From Candidatus Uhrbacteria bacterium (GTDB lineage: Bacteria; Patescibacteriota; Patescibacteriia; UBA9934), in contig DMOG01000022.1 in NCBI GenBank assembly GCA_003453595.1, positions 1-17,476 of the forward strand: a stretch of 17,476 nucleotides of DNA, read 5' to 3'. The notes beneath the pieces were generated by a model. That model had not been told where the DNA came from. It ran no database searches and saw nothing but the letters and a program-made list of their open reading frames with translations. Positions 5,345 to 10,406 of the stretch are shown here, piece by piece (position 1 is the first letter of the stretch; each line of letters begins with the position of its first letter). The position numbers and the translations under genes were made by a program.

Positions 5345-6187
5345 ATGCAAATCATAAAATCGTCAGGGGAGCGCGCCCAGTTTGACCCGCAAAAAATTCG
5401 GGCAAGTATTATGCGGACGGGCGCTACAGAGCAAGCAGCTGACTCTGTTGTCGCAGAGGTACAAAAGCGTTTACATAATGGCATGACCACGGCACAGATT
5501 TATAAACTTGTTTTGGAACAACTTAAAAAAGATAAAAAGTGTTTAGCCTGCCGGTACGATCTTCGATCCGGTCTTTTGCGTCTAGGGCCAGCCGGCTTTC
5601 AGTTTGAAAGATATGTGGCTGCAATTTTAAACGCTTATGGATATGATGCTCATGCGCCACAGGAAGATTATCAAGGGGCTTGCGTCCCCCATGAGATTGA
5701 TGTTGTGGCGCAAAAAGACAATCGTCTGATTTTTATTGAAGCTAAGTTTCGCAATAATTTCCAAGATGTTGTTAATCTAAAAGATGTGCTTGCAACTTGG
5801 GCTCGGTTTTTAGATCTTGTTGACGGAGCTGCGGTTGGTAAGTGTCCACATTTTGATGAGGCTTGGATTGTTACTAATGCTCGTTTTACAACCAGAGCTA
5901 GTGAATATGGAATTTGCAAAGGCATTCACATGATTGGTTGGAATGTCCCCAAGGAGCGTACATTCGCTCAGATGGTGGATAACATTGGTTTGTACCCAGT
6001 GACAGTGCTTGATGAAATCACAAAATCAGAGATTGAAAAGTTATCAAACAACGACCTTTTACTTTGTCGAGATTTGATCACGGTTGAACCAGATGAGCTT
6101 TCTCATAAAATGGATATATCAGAACAAAGAGCAATGGACATAGTAAAAATGTGTCAAGAGGTAGTGGAAATCGCACCAGGGGTGTAG
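5345..6187 (+). CDS. ATP-cone domain fused to a Mrr-like PD-(D/E)XK nuclease
   Basis: A 280-residue cytoplasmic protein. Residues 1-62 form an ATP-cone, the nucleotide-sensing domain of ribonucleotide reductases and NrdR, starting IIKSSGERAQFDPQKIRASI. Residues about 84-200 look like a restriction-endonuclease-like fold: Glu88 in FERYVAAILNAYGY, Asp119 in HEIDVVAQ, and the Glu132-x-Lys134 pair in FIEAKF, that is, a complete PD-(D/E)XK catalytic set. Residues about 225-275 are helical and may form a helix-hairpin-helix DNA-binding tail. Similar fusions are annotated in other bacteria, but the biological role is not known to me; DNA repair or defence gated by nucleotide level is inference. It starts 6 nt after the LCP gene with no Shine-Dalgarno, so translation may be coupled. 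Confidence 0.85.
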   Translation: MQIIKSSGERAQFDPQKIRASIMRTGATEQAADSVVAEVQKRLHNGMTTAQIYKLVLEQLKKDKKCLACRYDLRSGLLRLGPAGFQFERYVAAILNAYGYDAHAPQEDYQGACVPHEIDVVAQKDNRLIFIEAKFRNNFQDVVNLKDVLATWARFLDLVDGAAVGKCPHFDEAWIVTNARFTTRASEYGICKGIHMIGWNVPKERTFAQMVDNIGLYPVTVLDEITKSEIEKLSNNDLLLCRDLITVEPDELSHKMDISEQRAMDIVKMCQEVVEIAPGV

Positions 6188-6203
6188 GGGGCATACAAGA
6201 CTA

Positions 6204-6345
6204 CCATTCAGAGGAGCCGAAGGCGACGAAGGATCCCGTGCGTAGCCAATTGAACATTGACGTTAAACACAGGATCTCCCCTTCTTCGCCAAGGCTTCGA
6301 ATGACACATTGTCGCTTCGTTCCTCGAGATGGGTTTTTTTATCCT
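6204..6345. repeat. Dispersed imperfect inverted repeat
   Basis: The left arm (about 6206-6240, with GAGGAGCCGAAGGCGACGAA) and the right arm (about 6273-6310, with GGATCTCC and TTCTTCGCC) are imperfect inverted complements. From memory the arms resemble a family of short repeats common in CPR and other environmental genomes. The unit ends in a G-rich patch and seven T (6334-6340), which may terminate the LCP/nuclease transcript. Confidence 0.6.
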
Positions 6346-6370
6346 CTAAATCCTTTGCACCCCCTTTCCC

Positions 6371-6408
6371 CCAAAAAAAACATCAACACCCCGTCGAGGC
6401 GGGGTGTT
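6371..6408 (-). terminator. Terminator of GC cassette 2
   Basis: A perfect 9-bp stem (6385-6393 with 6400-6408), 6-nt loop. On the minus strand it is followed three bases later by eight T (complement of 6373-6380). Confidence 0.88.
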
Positions 6409-6432
6409 TCGGGAAGGGGCGAGTACGAGGGC

Positions 6433-6771
6433 TCACGTTGTAGAAGTTGGGTCGGCGACAATGGGTGCGTGTATCCTCTGACGCATGGCTACGACCTGGG
6501 GATCTTCGGCAAAATGTCCGGACCAGTGATAGCGACTTCCGCCGTCGAGGACGAATACGAGGCTGAGTATGGTCGCGATGAGGTTGCACATTCCCATGAA
6601 AAGGTCGAGGCTTATATCGTGGTCGGCGATGAGGAGAGTCATGTGTGACCGACCATCAATGGAGATAGCTCCACCGTTGCTAGAGCGCAGCTCGAGACGG
6701 CCTGTTGCGCGATCGAATCTCAAGGAGGTTCCGGTCGTGATGCCGATGATATGATTGCTGAGCGTGAGCAT
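6433..6771 (-). CDS. GC-rich hypothetical protein (GC cassette 2)
   Basis: A 112-residue protein of no recognised family. The N-terminal half reads as beta-rich (SLRFDRATGRLELRSSNGG, 16-34), a hydrophobic stretch at about 57-75 (LFMGMCNLIATILSLVFVL) could be a buried helix or a membrane segment, and the C-terminus is polar. The start is well supported: GGGAG lies 6 nt before the ATG. It ends in TGA, the only UGA stop among the genes here. A sampled line is about 55% GC, well above the AT-rich neighbours. It has its own promoter and a strong terminator. The open frame on the other strand and the out-of-frame ones are shadows. Confidence 0.65.
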   Translation of the reverse strand: MLTLSNHIIGITTGTSLRFDRATGRLELRSSNGGAISIDGRSHMTLLIADHDISLDLFMGMCNLIATILSLVFVLDGGSRYHWSGHFAEDPQVVAMRQRIHAPIVADPTSTT

Positions 6772-6837
6772 ATATGACTCCCTATAGACCTGAGGTTGGA
6801 AGAAATGTTTCGGGTATCTAGTCCTCTATCTCGTAAA

Positions 6838-6867
6838 AATATTGCTGTTTTTTCAAGATCTTGTCAA
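6838..6867 (-). promoter_or_regulatory. Promoter of GC cassette 2
   Basis: On the minus strand TTGACA (6862-6867), 18-bp spacer, AATATT (6838-6843). The -35 is perfect and the -10 is 4 of 6. The leader would be about 60 nt. Confidence 0.6.
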
Positions 6868-6919
6868 TGTTCGTAACCTAAGTCTCTTTATCCCCATTCT
6901 ATCCTTCAAATAAACTCCA

Positions 6920-6948
6920 TTGACAAAATTGAGCCCATGGTCTATTAT
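6920..6948 (+). promoter_or_regulatory. Promoter of rpmB
   Basis: TTGACA (6920-6925), 17-bp spacer, TATTAT (6943-6948). The transcription start would fall near 6955, about 16 nt before the ATG. The TTG of this -35 box opens a false longer reading frame for bL28. Confidence 0.85.
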
Positions 6949-6970
6949 TACGCCTGTAAACACAAACATT

Positions 6971-7198
6971 ATGTCTAAAATCTGTGCTGTTACTGGCAAA
7001 ACTCCTTTAACTGGAAATAATGTCAGTCACTCAAATGTCAAAACAAAGCGTCGACAAAACCCAAATTTACAAAAAAAGCGCTTGCTTAATCCAGCAACTG
7101 GAAAAATGATCTCAATCCTTGTTTCAACACGCGGAATGCGAACACTTGCAAAGTGGCTTAAAGAAGGGAAAAAGTACGACTTGCGAGACTTGAAGTAA
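6971..7198 (+). CDS. rpmB: 50S ribosomal protein bL28
   Basis: A 75-residue protein of the large ribosomal subunit. It begins MSKICAVTGKTPLTGNNVSH and contains the family's basic block TKRRQNPNLQKKRL (25-38) and the C-terminal VSTRGMRTLAKW (51-62). Only one cysteine is present (Cys5), so this is a form without the zinc-binding CxxC pairs. The ATG at 6971 is chosen because the family starts there and because the upstream TTG is part of the -35 box. The gene stands alone, without the rpmG partner seen in many bacteria. No Shine-Dalgarno is present and the leader is very short. Confidence 0.97.
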   Translation: MSKICAVTGKTPLTGNNVSHSNVKTKRRQNPNLQKKRLLNPATGKMISILVSTRGMRTLAKWLKEGKKYDLRDLK

Positions 7199-7204
7199 TT
7201 TTTT

Positions 7205-7242
7205 AAAAACCACTCTTGGTTATGAACCTTGAGTGGTTTTTT
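7205..7242. terminator. Bidirectional terminator between rpmB and the glycosyltransferase gene
   Basis: An 11-bp outer stem (7205-7215 with 7231-7241) and an inner GGTT/AACC stem, followed by T runs on both strands. It ends the rpmB transcript and can also stop the convergent minus-strand transcript, whose stop codon is about 90 nt away. Confidence 0.88.
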
Positions 7243-7257
7243 GTTTGGGGATTGAGG

Positions 7258-7305
7258 AGTAGGTCGGGAGGGGCGTATGTTTGTAGGATTGGCAGGTCTT
7301 GTTGT
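7258..7305 (+). repeat. G/T-rich dispersed repeat, copy 1
   Basis: Begins AGTAGGTCGGG and includes GGCAGGTCTTGT. Related copies occur at 9481-9529 and 10297-10346 in the same orientation. It fills the convergent spacer between rpmB and the glycosyltransferase gene. Confidence 0.7.
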
Positions 7306-7331
7306 GTTGTCTGTGTATTGAAACGCTACTA

Positions 7332-8678
7332 CTAAACCACTAACGGCAGTTCGTGAATTGTGTTTGGTTTGCCTTCGATAATGTCAGCTATTCGATAGGT
7401 ACCGTGGGTTGGGGCTTCGATAAATCCATTCCAAGCCATGCGAGCAAGCGCACCTGACGCAATCCAATCAAAAAACCATTCGTTAGTATATTTTGGATCA
7501 AGCTGATCTGCGCCAGCTGCGATTTGCATTAACCATTGTCTATTAAAATCTTCTTGTGATCCAACCGGTGGGGTCATAATTATTGGTAGTCCTAGTCCTG
7601 TGTAAAAAGACATTTCTGATGGTTTTGTCCAAATAACATCAAATCCACGCAAGGCTTTTTCCAAAGCACCAAAGTATGTTTGGCGATTTGATTCAAAAAG
7701 TACATCAACCAGTTTGCTTTTTCGTTCTTTTGAAAGTCCAGCTTTTTTAATCTCATCTTCAAAGTACTGAGCAACTTCAGGTCTGGTTCCGGCAACAAGT
7801 GTTAATTTAATTTTTGATAACTTAATATCGCAGGTCAAACTTTTTATGATTTCTGCACCAATCTCCCGCTGTGTACCGGCTCCACCAACAAAAAATGCTA
7901 GTGAAATTGGTTTACCGTTTTTTTTGCGCAGGTTTGGGCAAAAGGAACCGCCCATGTTGGCATCAAGAGTTTTTTGAGCTCGTGATGAGAAAATCGCTCG
8001 AGGGTCAAGATGGCAGATTCGTCTGCCTAGATCTTGATAGATCGCTTTTGGTTCAACTCCACCGATGGCACTAAGTGGAAGTGGAAAGCCGGTTAGTTCG
8101 ATGTTCTCCTCGCGAACCCCGTAAAGCTTAAGTCGTTCAGCAACCCGGCCAGTGGGAGCGAAATATTTAATTCGGCTTTTCTTGGGATTATAGGGCGCCC
8201 AGGCGCGGGAAATGTCAGTGTCAGTGCAAAGGACATAGATTTCTCCTGGATAATTATGCTCCTCAGCAGCAAAAGCCGGAGTCATAAAAGTACATATAAG
8301 TGGGAGTGGATGCTTGGCAAGATCATTAATCAAATGCTTCATCCAGTGCTTGCGGTGGATTAGATCATAGAATTGCCAAAGTTGCAGACTGGGCATGGAA
8401 AGATCGCGTCGTGGATAAAAATCTGGAATGCGTTGTAGTTTATCCATTATTCCAAAAACGATTTTTCCAAAAATCGGAACTTTTTTAAATCGAGATATTT
8501 TTTCGTAAATGTTACGACCACTTTCCCAAAGTCGCTTGTCATCAGCCGGAATCCCAGCGTAATCATTAGCAATTACAATTTTGCCTTTTGATAGGTGCTT
8601 CATGGTGTAGGCAGGACGTTCGTGTCCATAGCCCATATTTACTGCCACAATATGTGCAGTTTGTTTTTGTGTTGTCAT
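7332..8678 (-). CDS. GT-B-like glycosyltransferase-type protein
   Basis: A 448-residue protein with a two-domain layout like MurG and diacylglycerol glucosyltransferases. The N-terminus has NMGYGHERPA (14-23), equivalent to the glycine-rich acceptor-side loop of these enzymes. The second domain begins around ISLAFFVGGAGTQ (258-270), and IWTKPSEMSFYTGLGLPIIM (349-368) followed by a Gln-Glu-Asp stretch corresponds to the nucleotide-sugar donor region. No signal peptide or membrane segment is seen; such enzymes usually sit on the inner membrane face. The donor and acceptor cannot be read from the sequence. From memory this is a well-conserved uncharacterised CPR family. AGGAGG lies only 3 nt before the ATG, and a palindromic repeat lies just upstream in the leader. 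Confidence 0.75.
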   Translation of the reverse strand: MTTQKQTAHIVAVNMGYGHERPAYTMKHLSKGKIVIANDYAGIPADDKRLWESGRNIYEKISRFKKVPIFGKIVFGIMDKLQRIPDFYPRRDLSMPSLQLWQFYDLIHRKHWMKHLINDLAKHPLPLICTFMTPAFAAEEHNYPGEIYVLCTDTDISRAWAPYNPKKSRIKYFAPTGRVAERLKLYGVREENIELTGFPLPLSAIGGVEPKAIYQDLGRRICHLDPRAIFSSRAQKTLDANMGGSFCPNLRKKNGKPISLAFFVGGAGTQREIGAEIIKSLTCDIKLSKIKLTLVAGTRPEVAQYFEDEIKKAGLSKERKSKLVDVLFESNRQTYFGALEKALRGFDVIWTKPSEMSFYTGLGLPIIMTPPVGSQEDFNRQWLMQIAAGADQLDPKYTNEWFFDWIASGALARMAWNGFIEAPTHGTYRIADIIEGKPNTIHELPLVV

Positions 8679-8695
8679 AGTCCTCCTATTTCGAT

Positions 8696-8729
8696 CCCCC
8701 CTCCTTTTCCAAGGAGGGGTTGGGGGTGG
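8696..8729. repeat. Palindromic repeat (hairpin B family) in a 5' leader
   Basis: A 9-bp stem (8698-8706 with 8711-8719), loop TTCC, then the G-rich tail TTGGGGGTGG. It is the same family as 3052-3082, 14274-14305 and 17403-17423. It lies within the predicted leader of the minus-strand glycosyltransferase gene, about 10 nt before its Shine-Dalgarno. Confidence 0.85.
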
Positions 8730-8755
8730 TTATTGTAGCTTCCACTTATGGTTTA

Positions 8756-8764
8756 ATTATAGCA
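8756..8764 (-). promoter_or_regulatory. Extended -10 promoter of the glycosyltransferase gene
   Basis: On the minus strand TGCTATAAT combines a perfect -10 (8756-8761) with the TG of an extended -10. No good -35 is present. The leader would be about 70 nt and includes the palindromic repeat. Confidence 0.65.
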
Positions 8765-8819
8765 TAGAGGGTGGGGCAAAGGATATAAAAGGTTAAGAGG
8801 GTTGATGGAATTGAGAAAA

Positions 8820-8849
8820 ATAATTTAAAAGCGATGTGTTTGCATCGCT
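8820..8849 (-). terminator. Terminator of the coiled-coil gene
   Basis: A 7-bp stem (8830-8836 with 8843-8849), 6-nt loop; on the minus strand it is followed by TTTAAATTATTTTT. It lies about 30 nt after the stop codon. Confidence 0.75.
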
Positions 8850-8878
8850 CTTATAAGTATTATTGATTATTTAATAAT

Positions 8879-9409
8879 TTAGTTAAACATTTCAAGTTTT
8901 GTTTCCTGTCGTCCTAGTGCAATTAAGAGTTCATTTTTCTTTTTCTTTATTGTTTGCATTTCTTGATGAATGGGTTGTAATTTTTCAATAAGAAAATTTG
9001 CGTTCGCGGTTTTGCCCCAAAGAAGACCACCGAGTTTTTTTGAAGCTCCAATTTGTTTTGCGCCGGTAATATATAACACAGCTTCTTCACGCGACATGTA
9101 TTTCATTAATTGATCTCCAAGTTTTCGCATTTCTTGAGTAAGTTCGCTCAAGCGACTTTCCGCGTCTGATAGTTCTTGGGTTAGCCTATCTTTTTCAACT
9201 TGATTGGTTGCGCTGATTTCTTTTGCGCGTGCTACAGCCTCTAATCCTTGCAATTGATCGATATTAGATCTAGCGCTTTTTAGCTCTTCAAGATGCGCTT
9301 GAGCACTGGCTAGCTCAGCTCTTCTTGCCGGAGTAGGTTCAATGGCTATTCTCATTCTTTCTAGGCCTTTATCGATTGGATTTGGAGTCTCAGCTCTTGT
9401 TTCTGGCAT
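8879..9409 (-). CDS. Coiled-coil protein of unknown function
   Basis: A 176-residue, charged, soluble protein. Heptad-like patterning is visible over about 32-105 and again over about 138-172, separated by a short conserved-looking segment (ITGAKQIGASKKLGGLLWG, 114-132). No signal peptide, enzymatic motif or family is recognised. The start is placed at the ATG at 9409: the frame continues upstream to 9607, but that extension reads through the G/T-rich repeat and gives a low-complexity peptide. No Shine-Dalgarno is seen. A TATACT (9430-9435) about 20 nt before the ATG is a candidate -10. It is monocistronic, with a terminator behind it. Confidence 0.7.
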   Translation of the reverse strand: MPETRAETPNPIDKGLERMRIAIEPTPARRAELASAQAHLEELKSARSNIDQLQGLEAVARAKEISATNQVEKDRLTQELSDAESRLSELTQEMRKLGDQLMKYMSREEAVLYITGAKQIGASKKLGGLLWGKTANANFLIEKLQPIHQEMQTIKKKKNELLIALGRQETKLEMFN

Positions 9410-9429
9410 AAAATCAATTATTTTTAATA

Positions 9430-9459
9430 AGTATATCATGAGGGGCAGAAAGTTGGGAA
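9430..9459 (-). promoter_or_regulatory. Candidate promoter of the coiled-coil gene
   Basis: On the minus strand TATACT (9430-9435) with a weak TTCCCA (9454-9459) 18 bp upstream. The transcription start would fall about 15 nt before the ATG. Confidence 0.4.
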
Positions 9460-9480
9460 AGAGGTTGAGGGGATTGAAGA

Positions 9481-9529
9481 AGTAGGTCGGGCGGGGAGTA
9501 GGTCGTGTAGGTCTGGCAGGTCTTGTGGT
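9481..9529 (+). repeat. G/T-rich dispersed repeat, copy 2
   Basis: Aligns to 10297-10346 with one gap and roughly eight mismatches, in direct orientation. The two copies flank GC cassette 3 (promoter to terminator). It also generates the false N-terminal extension of the coiled-coil reading frame. Confidence 0.75.
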
Positions 9530-9574
9530 CCGGTATCGTTTGGGTTTTGTAGTCTGCTGTCTGTCTTTGCCCCA

Positions 9575-9603
9575 TTGACTTTTTACTAAGAAAAATGTAC
9601 AAA
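9575..9603 (+). promoter_or_regulatory. Promoter of GC cassette 3
   Basis: TTGACT (9575-9580), 17-bp spacer, TACAAA (9598-9603). The transcription start would fall near 9610, at the foot of the leader hairpin. Confidence 0.65.
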
Positions 9604-9608
9604 ACACC

Positions 9609-9637
9609 AGTCGAATCCGGCTATAAAGCCGGCGACT
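9609..9637 (+). promoter_or_regulatory. 5'-end leader hairpin of GC cassette 3
   Basis: A two-part stem: AGTCG/CGACT outside (9609-9613 with 9633-9637) and CCGGC/GCCGG inside (9617-9621 with 9628-9632), a 3-nt bulge and a 6-nt loop. It would begin almost at the first transcribed base and leaves the Shine-Dalgarno free, a layout that can protect the 5' end of an mRNA. Confidence 0.6.
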
Positions 9638-9657
9638 AGCGAACCCTGGAGGATCGC

Positions 9658-10230
9658 ATGGACAAGACGACTGTGATCGAGAATATGGCCAATCGTTGGC
9701 ACCCGAGCGTTGTTTTGATCGACTATCTCGATCATCTCATCGATTTGGGTGGCATCGGTGAAAATGATGTTGAAGGCTCGAAACATCAGTCTATCGAGGA
9801 GGCCAGGATCGACACCATCGAAGCCTGGGTCAACGGCAGCAGGATCATCAACGGCCACTACGAAACTGTCTACATCATGCGGACGCTCATGAATCGGTTG
9901 TCGACCTTGCGTTCGCTGGCGATCTTCGATAGGACAAAGGAAAAGCTCAAAGCCATGATCGATAAACTCGCCGATGACTACAAGGTCGAATCGCTGGTCA
10001 GCGCCGAGCTCGAGTCGGAAGAAGACCTTCCCGAGCCGGTCGCGCGTGAAGGCGTAGCCTTCACGGCCAACTGGGTCGATCCCGGCAACAGCCGTGTCCT
10101 CGTCGCAGAAGTCGATCCGTCCCAGGTCGAGATCATCGAGCCTGAGAAGAAGAGCCCTTCACCTCGGTTGCGAAACTTCTTCGACACCCAGCAGTTCGCG
10201 CATCCGGTCTCCGAGCCTGACAAGTCCTAG
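9658..10230 (+). CDS. GC-rich hypothetical protein (GC cassette 3)
   Basis: A 190-residue soluble protein of no recognised family. The first 110 residues look helical (for example WHPSVVLIDYLDHLIDLGG, 14-32, and IMRTLMNRLSTLRSL, 73-87). The C-terminal third is acidic and proline-rich and likely extended. GGAGG stands 5 nt before the ATG, the clearest Shine-Dalgarno of the plus-strand genes. A sampled line is about 57% GC. It has its own promoter, leader hairpin and terminator and is bracketed by direct copies of the G/T-rich repeat. I cannot assign a function. Confidence 0.75.
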   Translation: MDKTTVIENMANRWHPSVVLIDYLDHLIDLGGIGENDVEGSKHQSIEEARIDTIEAWVNGSRIINGHYETVYIMRTLMNRLSTLRSLAIFDRTKEKLKAMIDKLADDYKVESLVSAELESEEDLPEPVAREGVAFTANWVDPGNSRVLVAEVDPSQVEIIEPEKKSPSPRLRNFFDTQQFAHPVSEPDKS

Positions 10231-10251
10231 CGCTCACAAGCGCATCGTACG

Positions 10252-10283
10252 ACCCCCGCGTGGCGAGCCACCGGGGGTTTGAG
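10252..10283 (+). terminator. Terminator of GC cassette 3
   Basis: ACCCCCG/CGGGGGT (10252-10258 with 10272-10278) encloses GTGG/CCAC (10260-10263 with 10268-10271) with one bulged base. The T run after it is interrupted (TTTGAGTTT). Confidence 0.75.
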
Positions 10284-10296
10284 TTTGGGGGAAGAG

Positions 10297-10346
10297 AGTA
10301 GGTCGGGCAGGGAAGTAAGTCCTGTAGGTCTTTTAGGTCTTGTAGT
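10297..10346 (+). repeat. G/T-rich dispersed repeat, copy 3
   Basis: Same family and orientation as 7258-7305 and 9481-9529. It starts about 17 nt after the terminator of GC cassette 3. Confidence 0.75.
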
Positions 10347-10360
10347 TTTCTTACTTTCTA

Positions 10361-10377
10361 CTTTTTACTTTTAACTT
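10361..10377 (-). repeat. AAAAGT-type low-complexity repeat
   Basis: On the minus strand AAGTTAAAAGTAAAAAG, an exact 17-base match to plus-strand bases 13715-13731 inside the dehydrogenase gene. A related tract lies at 4063-4080. Here it overlaps the putative promoter of the helicase gene. Confidence 0.7.
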
Positions 10378-10392
10378 TCCCCTTTTTACGAT
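10364..10392 (+). promoter_or_regulatory. Candidate promoter of the helicase gene
   Basis: TTTACT (10364-10369), 17-bp spacer, TACGAT (10387-10392). The ATG follows the -10 by 14 nt, giving a leader of only about 8 nt. No Shine-Dalgarno is present. Confidence 0.4.
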
Positions 10393-10406
10393 AAACTACA
10401 CCCACT

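Noticed and set aside
6151..6648. 165-codon plus-strand frame overlapping the end of the nuclease gene
   Set aside because: It reads through the inverted repeat, the terminator and the antisense of GC cassette 2, with no ribosome site or family likeness.
6920..6970. N-terminal extension of bL28 from TTG 6920
   Set aside because: The TTG is part of the TTGACA -35 box; the bL28 family begins at the ATG at 6971.
9410..9607. N-terminal extension of the coiled-coil protein
   Set aside because: The extra 66 codons read through the G/T-rich dispersed repeat and give an Arg/Pro/Thr-rich low-complexity peptide; a candidate -10 lies between this region and the ATG at 9409.
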